A stretch of 64,000 bases of DNA from Schistosoma haematobium (Eukaryota > Platyhelminthes > Trematoda > Strigeidida > Schistosomatidae), in contig NC_067196.1 in assembly GCF_000699445.3 (NCBI RefSeq), forward strand, positions 41,073,806 through 41,137,805, written 5' to 3'. Made by a program: the position numbers and the translations under genes. Below the pieces are notes generated by a model. The model made no database searches. It saw only the letters and a list, made by a program, of their open reading frames with translations, and was not told where the DNA came from. This document shows, piece by piece, positions 43,001 to 50,816 of this stretch. Numbering within the stretch: position 1 is the first letter of the stretch; each line of letters opens with the position of its first letter.

Positions 43001-45530
43001 GACCAGACGAAGATGCCACAGGGTCCCCGGATAAGCGCACGTAAAACAAGCTTTTTGAAGTGACAGATGGAGAGCGAATTTGTAGTACTTCATCAGAGTC
43101 TTGAATACGGGTTTCGGATAGACAGCAGACATCGATATTAAGACTTTCCAAAGACATAGCCAGCCCTATCTGTTGACCAACCTGTATAAGTATGCGAACG
43201 TTGAAGGCAGCCAGTTTGAATGGCGCACGTGGTTTCAGAAAAACTGCTTCAGTACTCATATTCGATGGTAACATACAATTTTCGACCGGACAGTGACTCG
43301 AGAACGTTTAGATACAGTCGGATTTCCACCAAAGACGAGCCGCTGTATAAGTATAAAAGAGGGTGATTAATGTGGATAATAATAATAATAATAATAATGA
43401 CAATAATAGTAATAATAATAGTATTAATAACGACAATAATAGTAATGATAATTATTTGAATCGATTGATTGTTTTTCGGAGCGAGAAAAGTAGTTGCCAT
43501 AGACATAGAGTTCATCGTTTGTGTGGGCTGTGATACTGCCCGGGTGCCCAAACCGAAGCAGGTGGTTATCTTAGGGGGCCACTCCCCGAGCCTTTGACCT
43601 AAAGGTCTAACCCACAAGGCAGTGGAGCATCGTAAGGAGATGCAATCCCATGGTAGCCGGTGACCAAAGATTGATTCATACGCCATTTGTTCCCTTAGGA
43701 TACTGGAGCCCATGTGCACCATTGATTTGGTTTGGGATCCGGTTAAGGCGCCGGACATTCGCTTTTCGTCCTCTCATTTTCGTAAACAACACCCCCCCCC
43801 ACGAGAAGGCAATGAGTAGGACTTCCCTGGCAGAGGCTGTATACGCGCGGCCGTGTGAGAGTATTTCGAGAGGGAGAGCGGACTCACCCCACTCTCGGCC
43901 GTACCAGGGCATTTATCTTGTTTATCTTGTTGTACTAATGAGGTGTGGCAACGTGGATCGACGCATATATGTGCGTGATCTTACCTTGTACCTAACTGAC
44001 TGACCACCATGGATAACTAAAGTCAATAAACTTCTTAGGCATAAGAAAAAGCATTGGAATTTGTTCATCTCTACAGGTTTAGAACAGTATAGATCCAGGT
44101 ATTGTAAGACTAGGAATGCTAGTAAGGCGTTGAGAAGACTAGACAGTCATATGAAAAACTGGTTAGGGATTTTGAACACTGTCCGAAAAAGGTTATTCTC
44201 GTATATAAAGAGGCGAACTCACAGAAGTGATGGAATTCCACAACTGTTGATACAAGAAAATCAGTTGATATTGGCAAGAGATGATGCCAAAAAAGCTGAA
44301 GATTCATCAGAATATCTTAGTAGTATTTTCTACCGGCAATGAGAGACGACTAACAATTAATCTCGACCAGGGCGACTTGTCGATGGACCCTGTAGTTATT
44401 GAGAAAGGAACTGTCATAAGATTACTACATCTCAAACCAGATAAGTCTGGTGGTAATGACGATATTCATCCTAGCATTTTGAAAGCTGGACCTCTGGTAA
44501 AACTGTCTCATGTCTTGGAAGCAGTCGAAATTACCACGAAACTGGAAAGACGCGATCATCGATTTGGTTCACAATACAGGGAGTAGAGACTTAGTTAATC
44601 ACTATCGACCTGCCGGCCTTACTAATATGACTGTCAAACTAACGGGAAAAAATTACCTAAATGACCATTCTAAACTATGTGGAAGAATAACGTATCTTTA
44701 GGAGTGGCCTTTTTATGTTTGACAAGCCGACCTTCTACTGGCTTACCGTATACTGAAAAATTATATTGATGTCTTATATTTTCCTCTCATCTAGGACTGA
44801 CAATATGAGAGGACACCCTAAGAAAGTTCAAAATGGAGATCAAGTCATTTACGTCTGGAATTCGGTTTCCCGCACGTAGTAGTGATTCACTGAAATTCTC
44901 TACCGCGACACGCAACATCGGCACCGGTTGATGCATTCAAAAAGAGATTGGACGTCAAGTGTTACGAGTTTCAAGGATTAATATAAGTCGATAGACCTTC
45001 CATCCTTATTACTGAAGACTTCTGGACTTGGTTTTACAAAGATGTAGAAACGTACAATCAGAGAACAAGAGTTAAAGTGCCTACCTACGTGCATAATCAT
45101 GGGTCTCGTGAATCTGAGCACATGAGGCGACTCAAGAACAGAGTGGAACATACCATTGCATGCGAAATGAAACATCTTATTTCTACTTAACAAACATCAA
45201 TGTCATCCGGATTTCAACTTATGGACTTACCAAAGTCTCACTGAACATTTTTCTGTCCATCATATCTGGTTTTACCAAGTCTCCATAAAACGGAAAAGGC
45301 ATCCACGGCTCCGGCACTTGCAAGTAATCTGATTCATTCTCCTAAAATATGTCAGTTTTGTAAATAGAAGACATACCGGTCGGCGTAGCATTTCATCACG
45401 TGGTGACTGATTTCTGAACTTTGCTTTTATATTAAAACAATAGAATTTTAGCCCAAAGCTTACGAGTAAAGAACCCTGAAAAGGTCATATCTTCAAATAC
45501 TTTATGGAAATGTTCGAAAATCTCATCCAT
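33937..45530 (-). CDS. HAX1: HAX1-like protein gene, seven coding exons
   Basis: Exons at 45464-45530, 45377-45423, 45231-45341, 36531-36605, 36422-36502, 34733-34879 and 33937-34084 have consensus GT/AG borders and join with matching phases (1,0,0,0,0,0) into 225 codons. The start reads MDEIFEHFHKVFEDM, then SPRDEMLRRP, as in the HAX1 segment before the RDSMLKYP-type motif. The last exon has RVVREPDGTEVHTTIERS, like the C-terminal PDG..EE.RTV.D repeat of HAX1. HAX1 is a mostly mitochondrial, largely disordered anti-apoptotic protein of about 280 residues. An acidic N-terminal part and the extreme C-terminus were not found, so further exons probably exist. Introns 1, 2 and 4 are 40, 35 and 28 bp. 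Confidence 0.65.
34264..34358 (-). pseudogene. U6 snRNA pseudogene in intron 6 of the HAX1-like gene
   Basis: The minus strand shows U6 blocks in order: TTCGGCGGTACATATACTAA, AATTGGAACGATACAGAGA, TTAGCATGG.CCCTG and CAAGGATGACACGCAAA. Compared with the universal U6 core, three bases are missing directly after ACAGAGA (before TTAGC), and GCGCAAGG reads GCTCAAGG. No TATA-like element stands at the expected distance upstream. It is most likely a retroposed pseudogene copy and not an expressed U6 gene. Confidence 0.85.
34733..34879 (-). CDS. HAX1: HAX1-like exon 6
   Basis: The 147-bp exon has an acceptor TTCTAG at 34881-34880 and a strong donor GGC|GTAAGT at 34733/34732, and is open for 49 codons in phase 0. 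It reads RQIDPPDFKKGDIIIDGQPA and then a Ser/Arg stretch (SSVRSWVSSFTSKK). Its neighbours have matching phase. Confidence 0.55.
34880..36421 (-). other. Intron 5 of the HAX1-like gene
   Basis: This is intronic by the gene model. No mobile element or further exon could be supported. A 33-codon minus-strand run near 35460-35530 was considered and left out. Confidence 0.4.
36422..36605 (-). CDS. HAX1: HAX1-like exons 4 and 5 with a 28-bp intron
   Basis: Exon 4 (36531-36605, 25 codons, Ser/Arg-rich) starts after TTCTCTGTTACCAG. Exon 5 (36422-36502, 27 codons, MMTEKYGLSTLDSLRSFQTT) ends before GTAACT. They are separated by GTAAGTTTCTATGC...TTCCAG, only 28 bp (36503-36530). Both exons are phase 0 at each end, so including or skipping them keeps the frame. 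Family conservation is weak here, and the call rests on splice sites, phase and frame continuity. Confidence 0.5.
36869..38708 (+). mobile_element. Second RTE family (beta), left inverted copy, 5' half
   Basis: The leader module (36869-37275) is followed by about 235 bp, then an endonuclease frame, then the RT linker up to EAWWSERA (38708). There a minus-strand alpha fragment takes over. The copy lies inverted to 42040-43915. From 37588 to 38570 the two are almost identical, while both flanks diverge. A frameshift after GTEESFRWPMG near 38070 breaks the endonuclease and is shared by both copies. Confidence 0.85.
37513..38109 (+). pseudogene. Family beta endonuclease, left copy, frameshifted
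   Basis: Endonuclease blocks present are FKLAAFNVHTL, VCCLSETRIQDSDE, ISVYVPTDC and VVLAGDMNAQVERLG. After that the frame fails (ESFRWPMGTRW). The remaining endonuclease, including QIDHIAISYRW and SDHALI, continues in other frames to about 38340. It is non-functional as it stands. Confidence 0.8.
38709..40397 (-). mobile_element. Family alpha copy, 5'-truncated and internally deleted
   Basis: The minus-strand copy runs from its (CTGA)n-type 3' end (AGTCAGTCAG at 38709) to a 5' truncation matching about 28967 of the full element. A deletion of roughly 0.75 kb joins LASIILRRLT to IRLSTKGRVY at about 39478. It removes the palm with the YADD box. The 357-codon frame 39145-40218 spans this junction. 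It sits exactly between the two inverted beta copies. Confidence 0.85.
39145..40218 (-). pseudogene. Family alpha reverse transcriptase lacking its catalytic core
   Basis: The frame carries the linker and finger blocks (KRGRAAGPDRFTPE, NHRGISLTNI) and the C-terminal LRWLGDVLRM block. Motifs A, B and C of the reverse transcriptase (FLDLKAAFDS, GVRQGCPLSP, YADD) are deleted in frame, so an open frame is kept without activity. Confidence 0.8.
40396..41541 (-). pseudogene. Family beta reverse transcriptase core and C-terminal region, right copy
   Basis: The 381-codon frame has EEQAGFRSGRGCID, VVFLDIRAAFDS (motif A), SSGVRQGCPISPFLF (motif B), LEYADDIVLL (motif C, catalytic) and the C-terminal LRWLGHVLRMSSQR. 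It ends at GGQCMTW because the alpha fragment interrupts it at 40397. Catalytic residues are preserved in this part. Confidence 0.8.
41568..42494 (-). pseudogene. Family beta end of endonuclease and RT linker, right copy
   Basis: This 308-codon frame has the SDHALI endonuclease end, a basic linker (KHWVSSGSLQLIEARRSTPG), LKRYNSPGPDDLPPALF (finger block) and IVVPIFKKGSRRSCNNYRG. It stops there because of a frame change near 41560. The RT continues in the next frame. Confidence 0.8.
42654..43274 (-). pseudogene. Family beta endonuclease, right copy, frameshifted
   Basis: The protein is the same as the left copy from QQIGLAMSLES to the frameshift tail (FRWPMGTRWSQDR), but differs before that (FNVRILIQVGQQ here, FNVHTLIQVRQQ on the left). 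Endonuclease blocks CCLSETRIQD, SVYVPTDC and LAGDMNAQV are intact up to the break. Confidence 0.8.
43377..43456 (+). repeat. Imperfect (AAT)n microsatellite
   Basis: A run of ATAATAATAATAATAATAAT followed by interrupted GACAATAATAGTAATAATAA units lies in the 5' spacer of the right beta copy. The left copy has a shorter TTATTATTATTATT run at the corresponding place on its own strand. Confidence 0.8.
43932..44007 (+). mobile_element. 3'-end microfragment of an RTE-type element
   Basis: GTACTAATGAGGTGTGGCAAC through TACCTAACTGACTGAC is the plus-strand form of the alpha 3' terminus (GGTGTGGCAAC ... TTACTGACTGAC), with substitutions between. It ends in the same CTGA-type tail and is only about 75 bp long. 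Confidence 0.55.
44008..44990 (+). mobile_element. CR1-like non-LTR remnant in the HAX1-like intron
   Basis: Plus-strand frames give a pre-RT linker (ITKVNKLLRHKKKHW, LDSHMKNWLGILN, KKAEDSSEYLSSIF), an RT start (LKPDKSGGNDDIHPSILK, LPRNWKDAIIDLV) and NHYRPAGLTNM. After a large deletion near 44700-44860 comes the 3' end (PVDAFKKRLDVK-type tail with a stop). Frameshifts separate the pieces. It lies in antisense orientation to the HAX1-like gene. Confidence 0.65.
44061..44701 (+). pseudogene. CR1-like reverse transcriptase fragments
   Basis: Three partly overlapping frames (44061-44342, 44281-44586, 44510-44701) carry successive parts of one RT N-terminal region. It lacks the palm and catalytic box. 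The element would have encoded the usual endonuclease-RT protein, but only this portion is left. Confidence 0.6.
45231..45530 (-). CDS. HAX1: HAX1-like exons 1-3 with two micro-introns
   Basis: Exon 1 (67 bp) follows a pyrimidine-rich acceptor ending CCTCATAG directly before ATG at 45530. It may be the start after a 5' UTR intron or trans-splicing, or it may continue an upstream exon. Intron 1 (45424-45463, 40 bp) is GTAAGC...AAAAG and intron 2 (45342-45376, 35 bp) is GTATGT...TTTTAG. Exon 3 ends MFSETL before GTAAGT. All three exons read open only when both introns are removed, and together they give the HAX1-like EIF..F..VF.DM and RDEMLRRP motifs. The donor GAT|GTAAGT at 45630 suggests a further upstream, perhaps non-coding, exon. 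Confidence 0.7.
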
Positions 45531-45897
45531 CTATGAGGTGAGTTTGAGAGGTAAATATAGAGATTACACTTTTCAGTTTTTGTAAAACAGTTCATAAGTT
45601 GACTCAGTAACCACATAGAATGCACTTACATCGAGAAATGAAAGCGACTGACAACAATTAGTGGTAACAGGTGTGTTGTTAGGATAATTCGATAATCGAT
45701 ACAAGTTGTCGTATATGTTTAAAAACTACGCCTGATATCGTCGCTCTGTCGTTATTGAACACTTCCTAAAATTATCAGTGCTATAAGTAAATACATCTAC
45801 TATGCTTTCTTCACCCATCGAAACTATTGTCTTCTCCTCTGGAGAGAAAGAATGGAGTATATATATATATGCTAGTGCAGAATGTAGAGTAAGAAAT

Positions 45898-46220
45898 TGT
45901 AGCGGTAAATAAATCCCCAAAATAAATAGCTCTGTAAGTTTTCGACATTGGATGCTGACCATATGTTTTAGTGGACTCATCTAGCTGAAGGCGCTCGGTC
46001 AGGCATCCGCACCAGATCACGTGTGGTAACGCCGTGCTCAACATCTACCGCAATCGCTAGCCAGATTAGATCAGAGAATTCCGATATATTGGTCATCGCC
46101 AAATATACTCTTCCGATCTCCTCGACTCTGTCTTTTGATTTCTCTGGGTGGTTACGAATTATATTAGAAGGTGTTACTGGTAGAAGCGTTGTCAAACACT
46201 GAATACCTGTGACATCATCA
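45898..46220 (+). repeat. 5' LTR of the gypsy element
   Basis: The 323-bp repeat starts TGTAGCGGTAAA and ends GACATCATCA (TG...CA). It matches the 3' LTR except for G versus A in TTTTC(G/A)ACATTGG and G versus T in GGTCA(G/T)GCATCC. An antisense frame of more than 70 codons is open through it. Confidence 0.95.
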
Positions 46221-46221
46221 T

Positions 46222-46240
46222 TGGTGAGACCGACGTGATC
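46222..46240 (+). promoter_or_regulatory. Candidate primer-binding site
   Basis: TGGTGAGACCGACGTGA begins two bases after the 5' LTR. Its TGG start is the complement of a tRNA CCA end. I could not name the tRNA. Confidence 0.5.
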
Positions 46241-46400
46241 TGGTACACTTATTTGCAACTGTGAGTCTGTTCCTTTTTGGGATTATTATATATCATTGCC
46301 TTATTTTTTTATTTTTTTTAAACATTGTGATTTTTTTCGTGTTTTTTCTTGGATATATATATCTTTTCCCCTCGTTCATTATCGTATTTCATACTTCATC

Positions 46401-47234
46401 ATGACTGAACAGACACCTAAAGTACTCAAGCTTAAGACATTGTCCCCACCTTCGTTTCAACTCACGCCCTTCGGGCCCAATAATATCGAAGCCTGGTTCT
46501 GCTACGCAGAAGCCGACTTCTCCGAGCACGGCGTGATCGACACGCGTGCACAATTCCTCGCAGTAGTCAAGGCACTACCGCGGGAATTCAACAGGTACGT
46601 AACACCTAGTATGTTTACTAGTGATGTTTCCGATCCTTACGAAATCTTAAAACACTCGATTCTTAAACGAGGAGACCTAACCAATCGACGAAGGTTAGAC
46701 CAACTCTTCAATAACATGGACCTGCAACACGGTTCTGCGAAGAACATGTTGCAACAGATGAGAGAGGTGATAGGCCCAAGAACTTTCGACGAAGGTCTGA
46801 TCAAACAACTTTTCTTGTCCAAACTTCCCCAACAGGTGCAGGCGGTTCTGGTCTCGTTTCAAAACAACGCCTTAGACGAGCTGGCTGCATCTGCCGATCG
46901 TATCTTAGAGATTACGAAATCTTCTACTACCGAGGTATTTTCAGTCAAAGAAAAGCTCCAAACGACTCAGAATGACATAACCGAGTTATTTCACACACTC
47001 ACGCGTTATCTTAATCTTCGTACCGACCGTAAGAAATCGCGCACTCCACGTAGAAGCATGTCACGTAAGCGGTCTGTCTCTAGACCACGAGAGACAGATA
47101 ACCCCGACTGGTGCTGGTATCATAACCAGTATGGAAAGTTTTCCGGAAATTGCAGAAAACCCTGCAATTTCCCCAACACGAAACCGACTGATTCGAAAAG
47201 CAATTCGGGAAACTTCCAAGCCGGCACGCGTTAA
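46401..47234 (+). CDS. gag: gag polyprotein of the gypsy element
   Basis: Starting at ATG 46401 the frame encodes 277 residues. Residues of about 10-110 hold the capsid-like AWF.YAEADF and LPREFNRYV segments. A GLIKQLFLSKLPQQVQAVL segment follows near residue 140. A basic Ser/Arg region (KKSRTPRRSMSRKRSVSR) leads to a zinc-knuckle-like CWYHNQYG...NCRKPC box, of the CHCC kind. Gag assembles the particle and packages RNA. The frame is intact, with the shift site to pol 19 bases before its stop codon. Confidence 0.9.
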   Translation: MTEQTPKVLKLKTLSPPSFQLTPFGPNNIEAWFCYAEADFSEHGVIDTRAQFLAVVKALPREFNRYVTPSMFTSDVSDPYEILKHSILKRGDLTNRRRLDQLFNNMDLQHGSAKNMLQQMREVIGPRTFDEGLIKQLFLSKLPQQVQAVLVSFQNNALDELAASADRILEITKSSTTEVFSVKEKLQTTQNDITELFHTLTRYLNLRTDRKKSRTPRRSMSRKRSVSRPRETDNPDWCWYHNQYGKFSGNCRKPCNFPNTKPTDSKSNSGNFQAGTR

Positions 47235-47251
47235 CGGCAACCGTAGCCGGC
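47207..47251 (+). promoter_or_regulatory. Programmed -1 frameshift signal between gag and pol
   Basis: The slippery heptamer GGGAAAC (47207-47213) is in the correct phase with gag codons (G GGA AAC). Six bases later GCCGGC (47220-47225) can pair with GCCGGC (47246-47251) around a 20-base loop, giving the usual spacer and stem. A -1 slip places ribosomes in the frame that runs open to the protease (ALTATVAG, then YLVDTGAEV). Confidence 0.8.
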
Positions 47252-47281
47252 GAACAAAGTCGTCTGTTATTCGTCACAGAT

Positions 47282-47695
47282 GTGACAACGAGAGTTCGCT
47301 ACCTCGTCGACACTGGCGCAGAAGTTAGCGTTCTCCCAGCAACTTCCAACGACCGGCTTCACGAATCGGCTTTAAATTCACAGGCGGCAAACGGAAAACC
47401 TATCGTTACGTGTGGCAAAAGGTACGTTTACCTTAACGTGGGTTTACGCAAACCCATTCACTGGATTTTCGTTGTTGCAGATGTTTCTATGCCAATCATT
47501 GGTATGAACCTTCTACAACATCACAATCTGATCATCGATACGCGCAAACAGTGGCTAGTAGACAGAAACACTAATTTATCCGTTTGCATAACTTCTTTTT
47601 CTAGTTGCAGATTATCCTCAGTCACAATTAAGCATACGATAGATCCACTTTATCAACCACTACTCGATAAGTATCCTTGGATTCAGCAAACGTAA
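47282..47695 (+). pseudogene. Aspartic protease domain of pol
   Basis: YLVDTGAEVSVLP contains the DTG active site (about codon 11 of this span), and IIGMNLLQHHNLIID is the usual ILG-type C-terminal motif. The domain is open from the frameshift site to the TAA at 47695. The GTG at 47282 is not a start, because translation would come from gag by frameshift. Confidence 0.8.
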
Positions 47696-47871
47696 CCGAA
47701 GTTACCGTGTGTAACTAGCAACGTTACACATCACATCACGACTACAGGACCACCTGTATTCTCTAAAGCACAACGACTAGCCTCCGAAAAACTAAGGTTG
47801 GCGAAAACGGGTTCGACCACACGATAGACTTAGGAATCATACGACCGTTAAATAGCCCATATGCATCTCCG

Positions 47872-48474
47872 TTGCACATGGCCCCTAAAAAGGACAGCAA
47901 CGATTGGCGTCCAACTGGTGACTATCGGCGATTGAACGCGAAAACCATTCCCGATCGTTACCCGTTGCCTCACATTCACGATTTGACAGCTACCTTGAAA
48001 GGTACAACTGTCTTTTCGAAAATCGACTTGGTTAAAACGTATAACCAAATCCCTATGGCTACTGACGACATACCGAAAACAGCTATCATAACTCCCTTCG
48101 GACTCTATGAACTTTTGCGAATGCCCTTCGGTCTAAGAAATGCTGCTCAAACATTCCAAAGATTCATAGACGACGTTTTTCGAGGTCTCAACTTCGTACA
48201 CGCGTATGTTGATGACTGTCTAATCGCAAGTCCGGACAGAGAAACACATCTCAAGCATCTGGATCTTGTTTTCGAACGACTACAAAAACATGGCATTACT
48301 GTAAACGTTCAGAAATGCCAAATTGGAACCGACTCATTAGACTTTCTGGGACACACTATCGATGCTCAAGGTATCCGACCCCTTAGAACCCAAGTGGCGG
48401 CCATTCTGGATTACCCAGAACCGACCACCGTCAAGCAACTACGAACGTTTTACGGCCTTGTAAGTTTCTATTGA
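47872..48474 (+). pseudogene. Reverse transcriptase domain of pol
   Basis: Motifs are [35 protein letters not shown] (motif A), [20 protein letters not shown] (motif B), [11 protein letters not shown] (motif C, catalytic YVDD) and [12 protein letters not shown]. An upstream in-frame part ([19 protein letters not shown]) starts after the frame change near 47800. TGA at 48472-48474 ends it after FYGLVSFY. Confidence 0.9.
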
Positions 48475-48609
48475 CGATTCATACCGAAATGCGCGTTACT
48501 CATGAAACCTCTTACCGACCAACTTCGTGGAACTGCTAAATCCATTAATTTTGACGACACCGCAGGTAAAGCATACTCCACAGTTAAGAAACTTATTGCT
48601 TAAGCAACG

Positions 48610-49242
48610 ATGCTTGCCCATCAGGACACTGAAGCACCCATTAGTATCGCAGTAGACTCATCCGACTCAGCAATCGGAGGAGTCTTACAACACTCCAGGC
48701 AACCTTTGGCATTATTCTCTAGAAGGTTGCTAGACACGGAATCGAGGTACAACACATTCGATAGGGAACTCCTAGCTACGTATCGTGCTGTACGGCATTT
48801 CCAACACTATATCGAAGGCCGTGAATTCACTCTTTTCACGGACCATAAACCGCTCACTTTCTCGTTAAGCTCTCCTTCTGACAAATACTCTCCCCGTGAG
48901 TCTCGACAACTGGACTACATTTCGCAGTTTACTTCAGATATTCAACATATTTCTGGAGCAAACAATGTAGTTGCTGACGCCTTATCTCGCATAACTTCCT
49001 TGAACAGTTTCCAAGGAATCGATCTTCTTAAACTCGCCGAGCTTCAAAAAGAAGACACTGATCTTCAGCATGAGTTATCGTCCACAACCCTTAAACTACG
49101 CATCAAACAGATGGGACCAGGTAGGGAAACACATCTACAGGTAGGGATCGCCCAATCGTGCCGAAACATTATCGATGCAATGTCTTCAATACATTGCACA
49201 AACTTTCTCATCCAGGCGTCCGTGCAACCATCAAGCTTATAG
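48610..49242 (+). pseudogene. RNase H domain of pol
   Basis: SIAVDSSDSAIGGVL (first catalytic Asp), FDRELLATYRAVRHFQHYIEGREFTLFTDHKPL and NNVVADALSRI identify a gypsy RNase H. It is in the same frame as the RT but separated by two stops. Its last 35 or so codons are out of frame with the integrase because of a shift at about 49115-49130. Confidence 0.88.
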
Positions 49243-50339
49243 CAGAACGGTTTTGCTGGCCTGGAATGAATAAAGACGTGAGAGAGTGGGCACGCTCCTG
49301 TGTAAGCTGCCAAAAATCTAAGGTTATCAGACACAATAAATGTCCCCTAGGCTCGTTTAAAACTCCCGATGCTCGTTTCGACCATGTTCATCTGGATTTA
49401 GTAGGACCTTTACCAGATTCAAATGGATACTCTTACCTCTTAACCTGCGTAGACCGTTTCACTCGATGGCCAGAAGCAGTACCTATTAAGGACATCACTG
49501 CTGAAACAGTGGCCCGCACCTTCGTCGAACGATGGGTAGCAAACTTCGGTTGCCCTTCAACCATCACTACAGATCGCGGACGTCAGTTTGAATCTGAACT
49601 CTTCCGTCGTCTGACCACACTTTTAGGAATCACTCGCTTCCGAACGACCGCCTACCATCCACAAGCAAACGGGTTGGTAGAACGCTTTCACCGACAACTA
49701 AAAGCTTCACTATCAGCTGCAAACATTTCTCAGTGGACCGACGCTCTTCCACCCGTCTTACTAGGTATCCGCAATGCAGTGAAAGCTGACATTGGATACA
49801 CTGCGGCCCAACTCGTTTATGGAACGACACTTCGACTTCCAGGAGAATTCGTGGATCCTTCATCCTCTTCAATGAACATGGATCTAACCTCCTACACGAA
49901 CAGGCTTACAAACGCAATGCGTTCAGTTAAACCTGCTTCCACTCGACCTCAATCGACTAATGTTTTCGTTCAACCTGACTTACGATATAGTACACGCGTT
50001 TGCGTTCGTCGAGACTCGCATCGACGACCATTCGAATCAGCATACGAAGGACCCTTCAATGTTCTTCAACGTGAATCTAAGTACTATATAGTCGATAAGA
50101 ACGGAACAAACGATAGCATCAGCATCGATCGCTTAAAAGCAGCGTATTTAGAAGGAAATCCTATTCACGTCGACTTTCCTTCGGTACAATCGCACAACGC
50201 GACTCCTACACTCATAATTCCTCAACCGACAACCAACACTAGCGACGATACTCCGAATGTGTCTGAAAATAAACTTAAAACGACGCGTTCTGTAAGAAGA
50301 GTAAGATTTCCAGAACATTTAAACGACTACTGCACGTGA
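49158..50339 (+). pseudogene. Integrase domain of pol
   Basis: The zinc-binding HHCC region is readable (LHKLSHPG ... CVSCQKSK). The catalytic triad is DDE: Asp in [11 protein letters not shown], Asp in [10 protein letters not shown] and Glu in [13 protein letters not shown] basic C-terminal part follows ([27 protein letters not shown]), ending at TGA 50339. The true start is upstream in this frame ([12 protein letters not shown]). Every catalytic residue expected is present. Confidence 0.9.
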
Positions 50340-50816
50340 GGCACTACTCGACATTTTATATTATCTCGATCTTTCTTTTTACGATATATAATATTCTTTT
50401 AAAAACAATTTTAATATGCTTACATATTTATATTTTCATTTAAAAAAAACAAAAACAAACAATAAACAAATTTTTTTAACGCTATTACGTGTATGTGAGT
50501 TTATTTTCCATTTTTTCGCCGACATTGTGTTTTTACGTACACACGAGTGTATTTCGACATGCACTTACACTTTCTTTTTCTTTTCCAGGACGGCTGGAAA
50601 AGATCGATGCAGTTTACGAGGAGTCGAAAATTTCGTTGTAACTTTTTCTTTTTTTACTATGTTGTACCTCGGTCCCATATAGTAAGGAAAGACGACCAGA
50701 CGCTGCTACACTTAGTAAGCTATCAGAAGAGTGTTTGCCAACGACAAATCCGTTGGGTTTAAACTTCTGGCTGGCCACGTCTTAGGGTCGTCACTGCCCC
50801 ACTAGGGGGAGTGATC
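50340..50816 (+). other. Internal 3' untranslated region of the gypsy element
   Basis: This AT-rich stretch lies between the pol stop and the 3' LTR. Short overlapping frames (50416-50682, 50547-50762) lack motifs. Confidence 0.6.
50801..50814 (+). promoter_or_regulatory. Polypurine tract
   Basis: CTAGGGGGAGTGA directly precedes the 3' LTR, where plus-strand DNA synthesis is normally primed. Confidence 0.65.

Larger units (their letters stand above)
40398..43915 (-). mobile_element. Second RTE family (beta), right inverted copy, nearly complete
   Basis: On the minus strand this shows the leader module (43915-43524), an AT-rich spacer with microsatellite, an endonuclease (43274-42480), an RT linker (42494-41568) and a reverse transcriptase (41541-40396). 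It ends abruptly at GGQCMTW, where alpha sequence begins, so its 3' UTR is missing. Frameshifts break it at about 42690 (shared with the left copy) and about 41560. All RT catalytic motifs are still readable. Confidence 0.85.
36606..45230 (-). other. Intron 3 of the HAX1-like gene, 8.6 kb, filled with retroelements
   Basis: By the gene model this intron holds the whole nest from 36869 to about 45000. That includes two inverted copies of one RTE family, a truncated copy of another, a 3'-end microfragment and a CR1 remnant. Little non-repeat sequence remains. Confidence 0.6.
47213..50339 (+). pseudogene. pol: pol polyprotein region, broken by stops and frame changes
   Basis: The order is protease, reverse transcriptase, RNase H, integrase. 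Lesions seen are a TAA at 47693-47695 after the protease, a frame change near 47800, a TGA at 48472-48474 and a TAA at 48601-48603 in the connection region, and a frame change near 49115-49130 before the integrase. All domain motifs survive on either side of the breaks. The copy therefore cannot make a full Pol by itself but could in principle have been mobilised by proteins from another copy. Confidence 0.85.

Noticed and set aside
43377..43456. CRISPR-like or regulatory tandem array
   Set aside because: It is a simple trinucleotide microsatellite in eukaryotic DNA without spacers.
45811..46258. Minus-strand open frames of 77 and 93 codons over the 5' LTR, and a 72-codon frame over the 3' LTR
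   Set aside because: They lie within LTR sequence of a plus-strand element and have no domain. Reported only as an antisense observation, not as genes.
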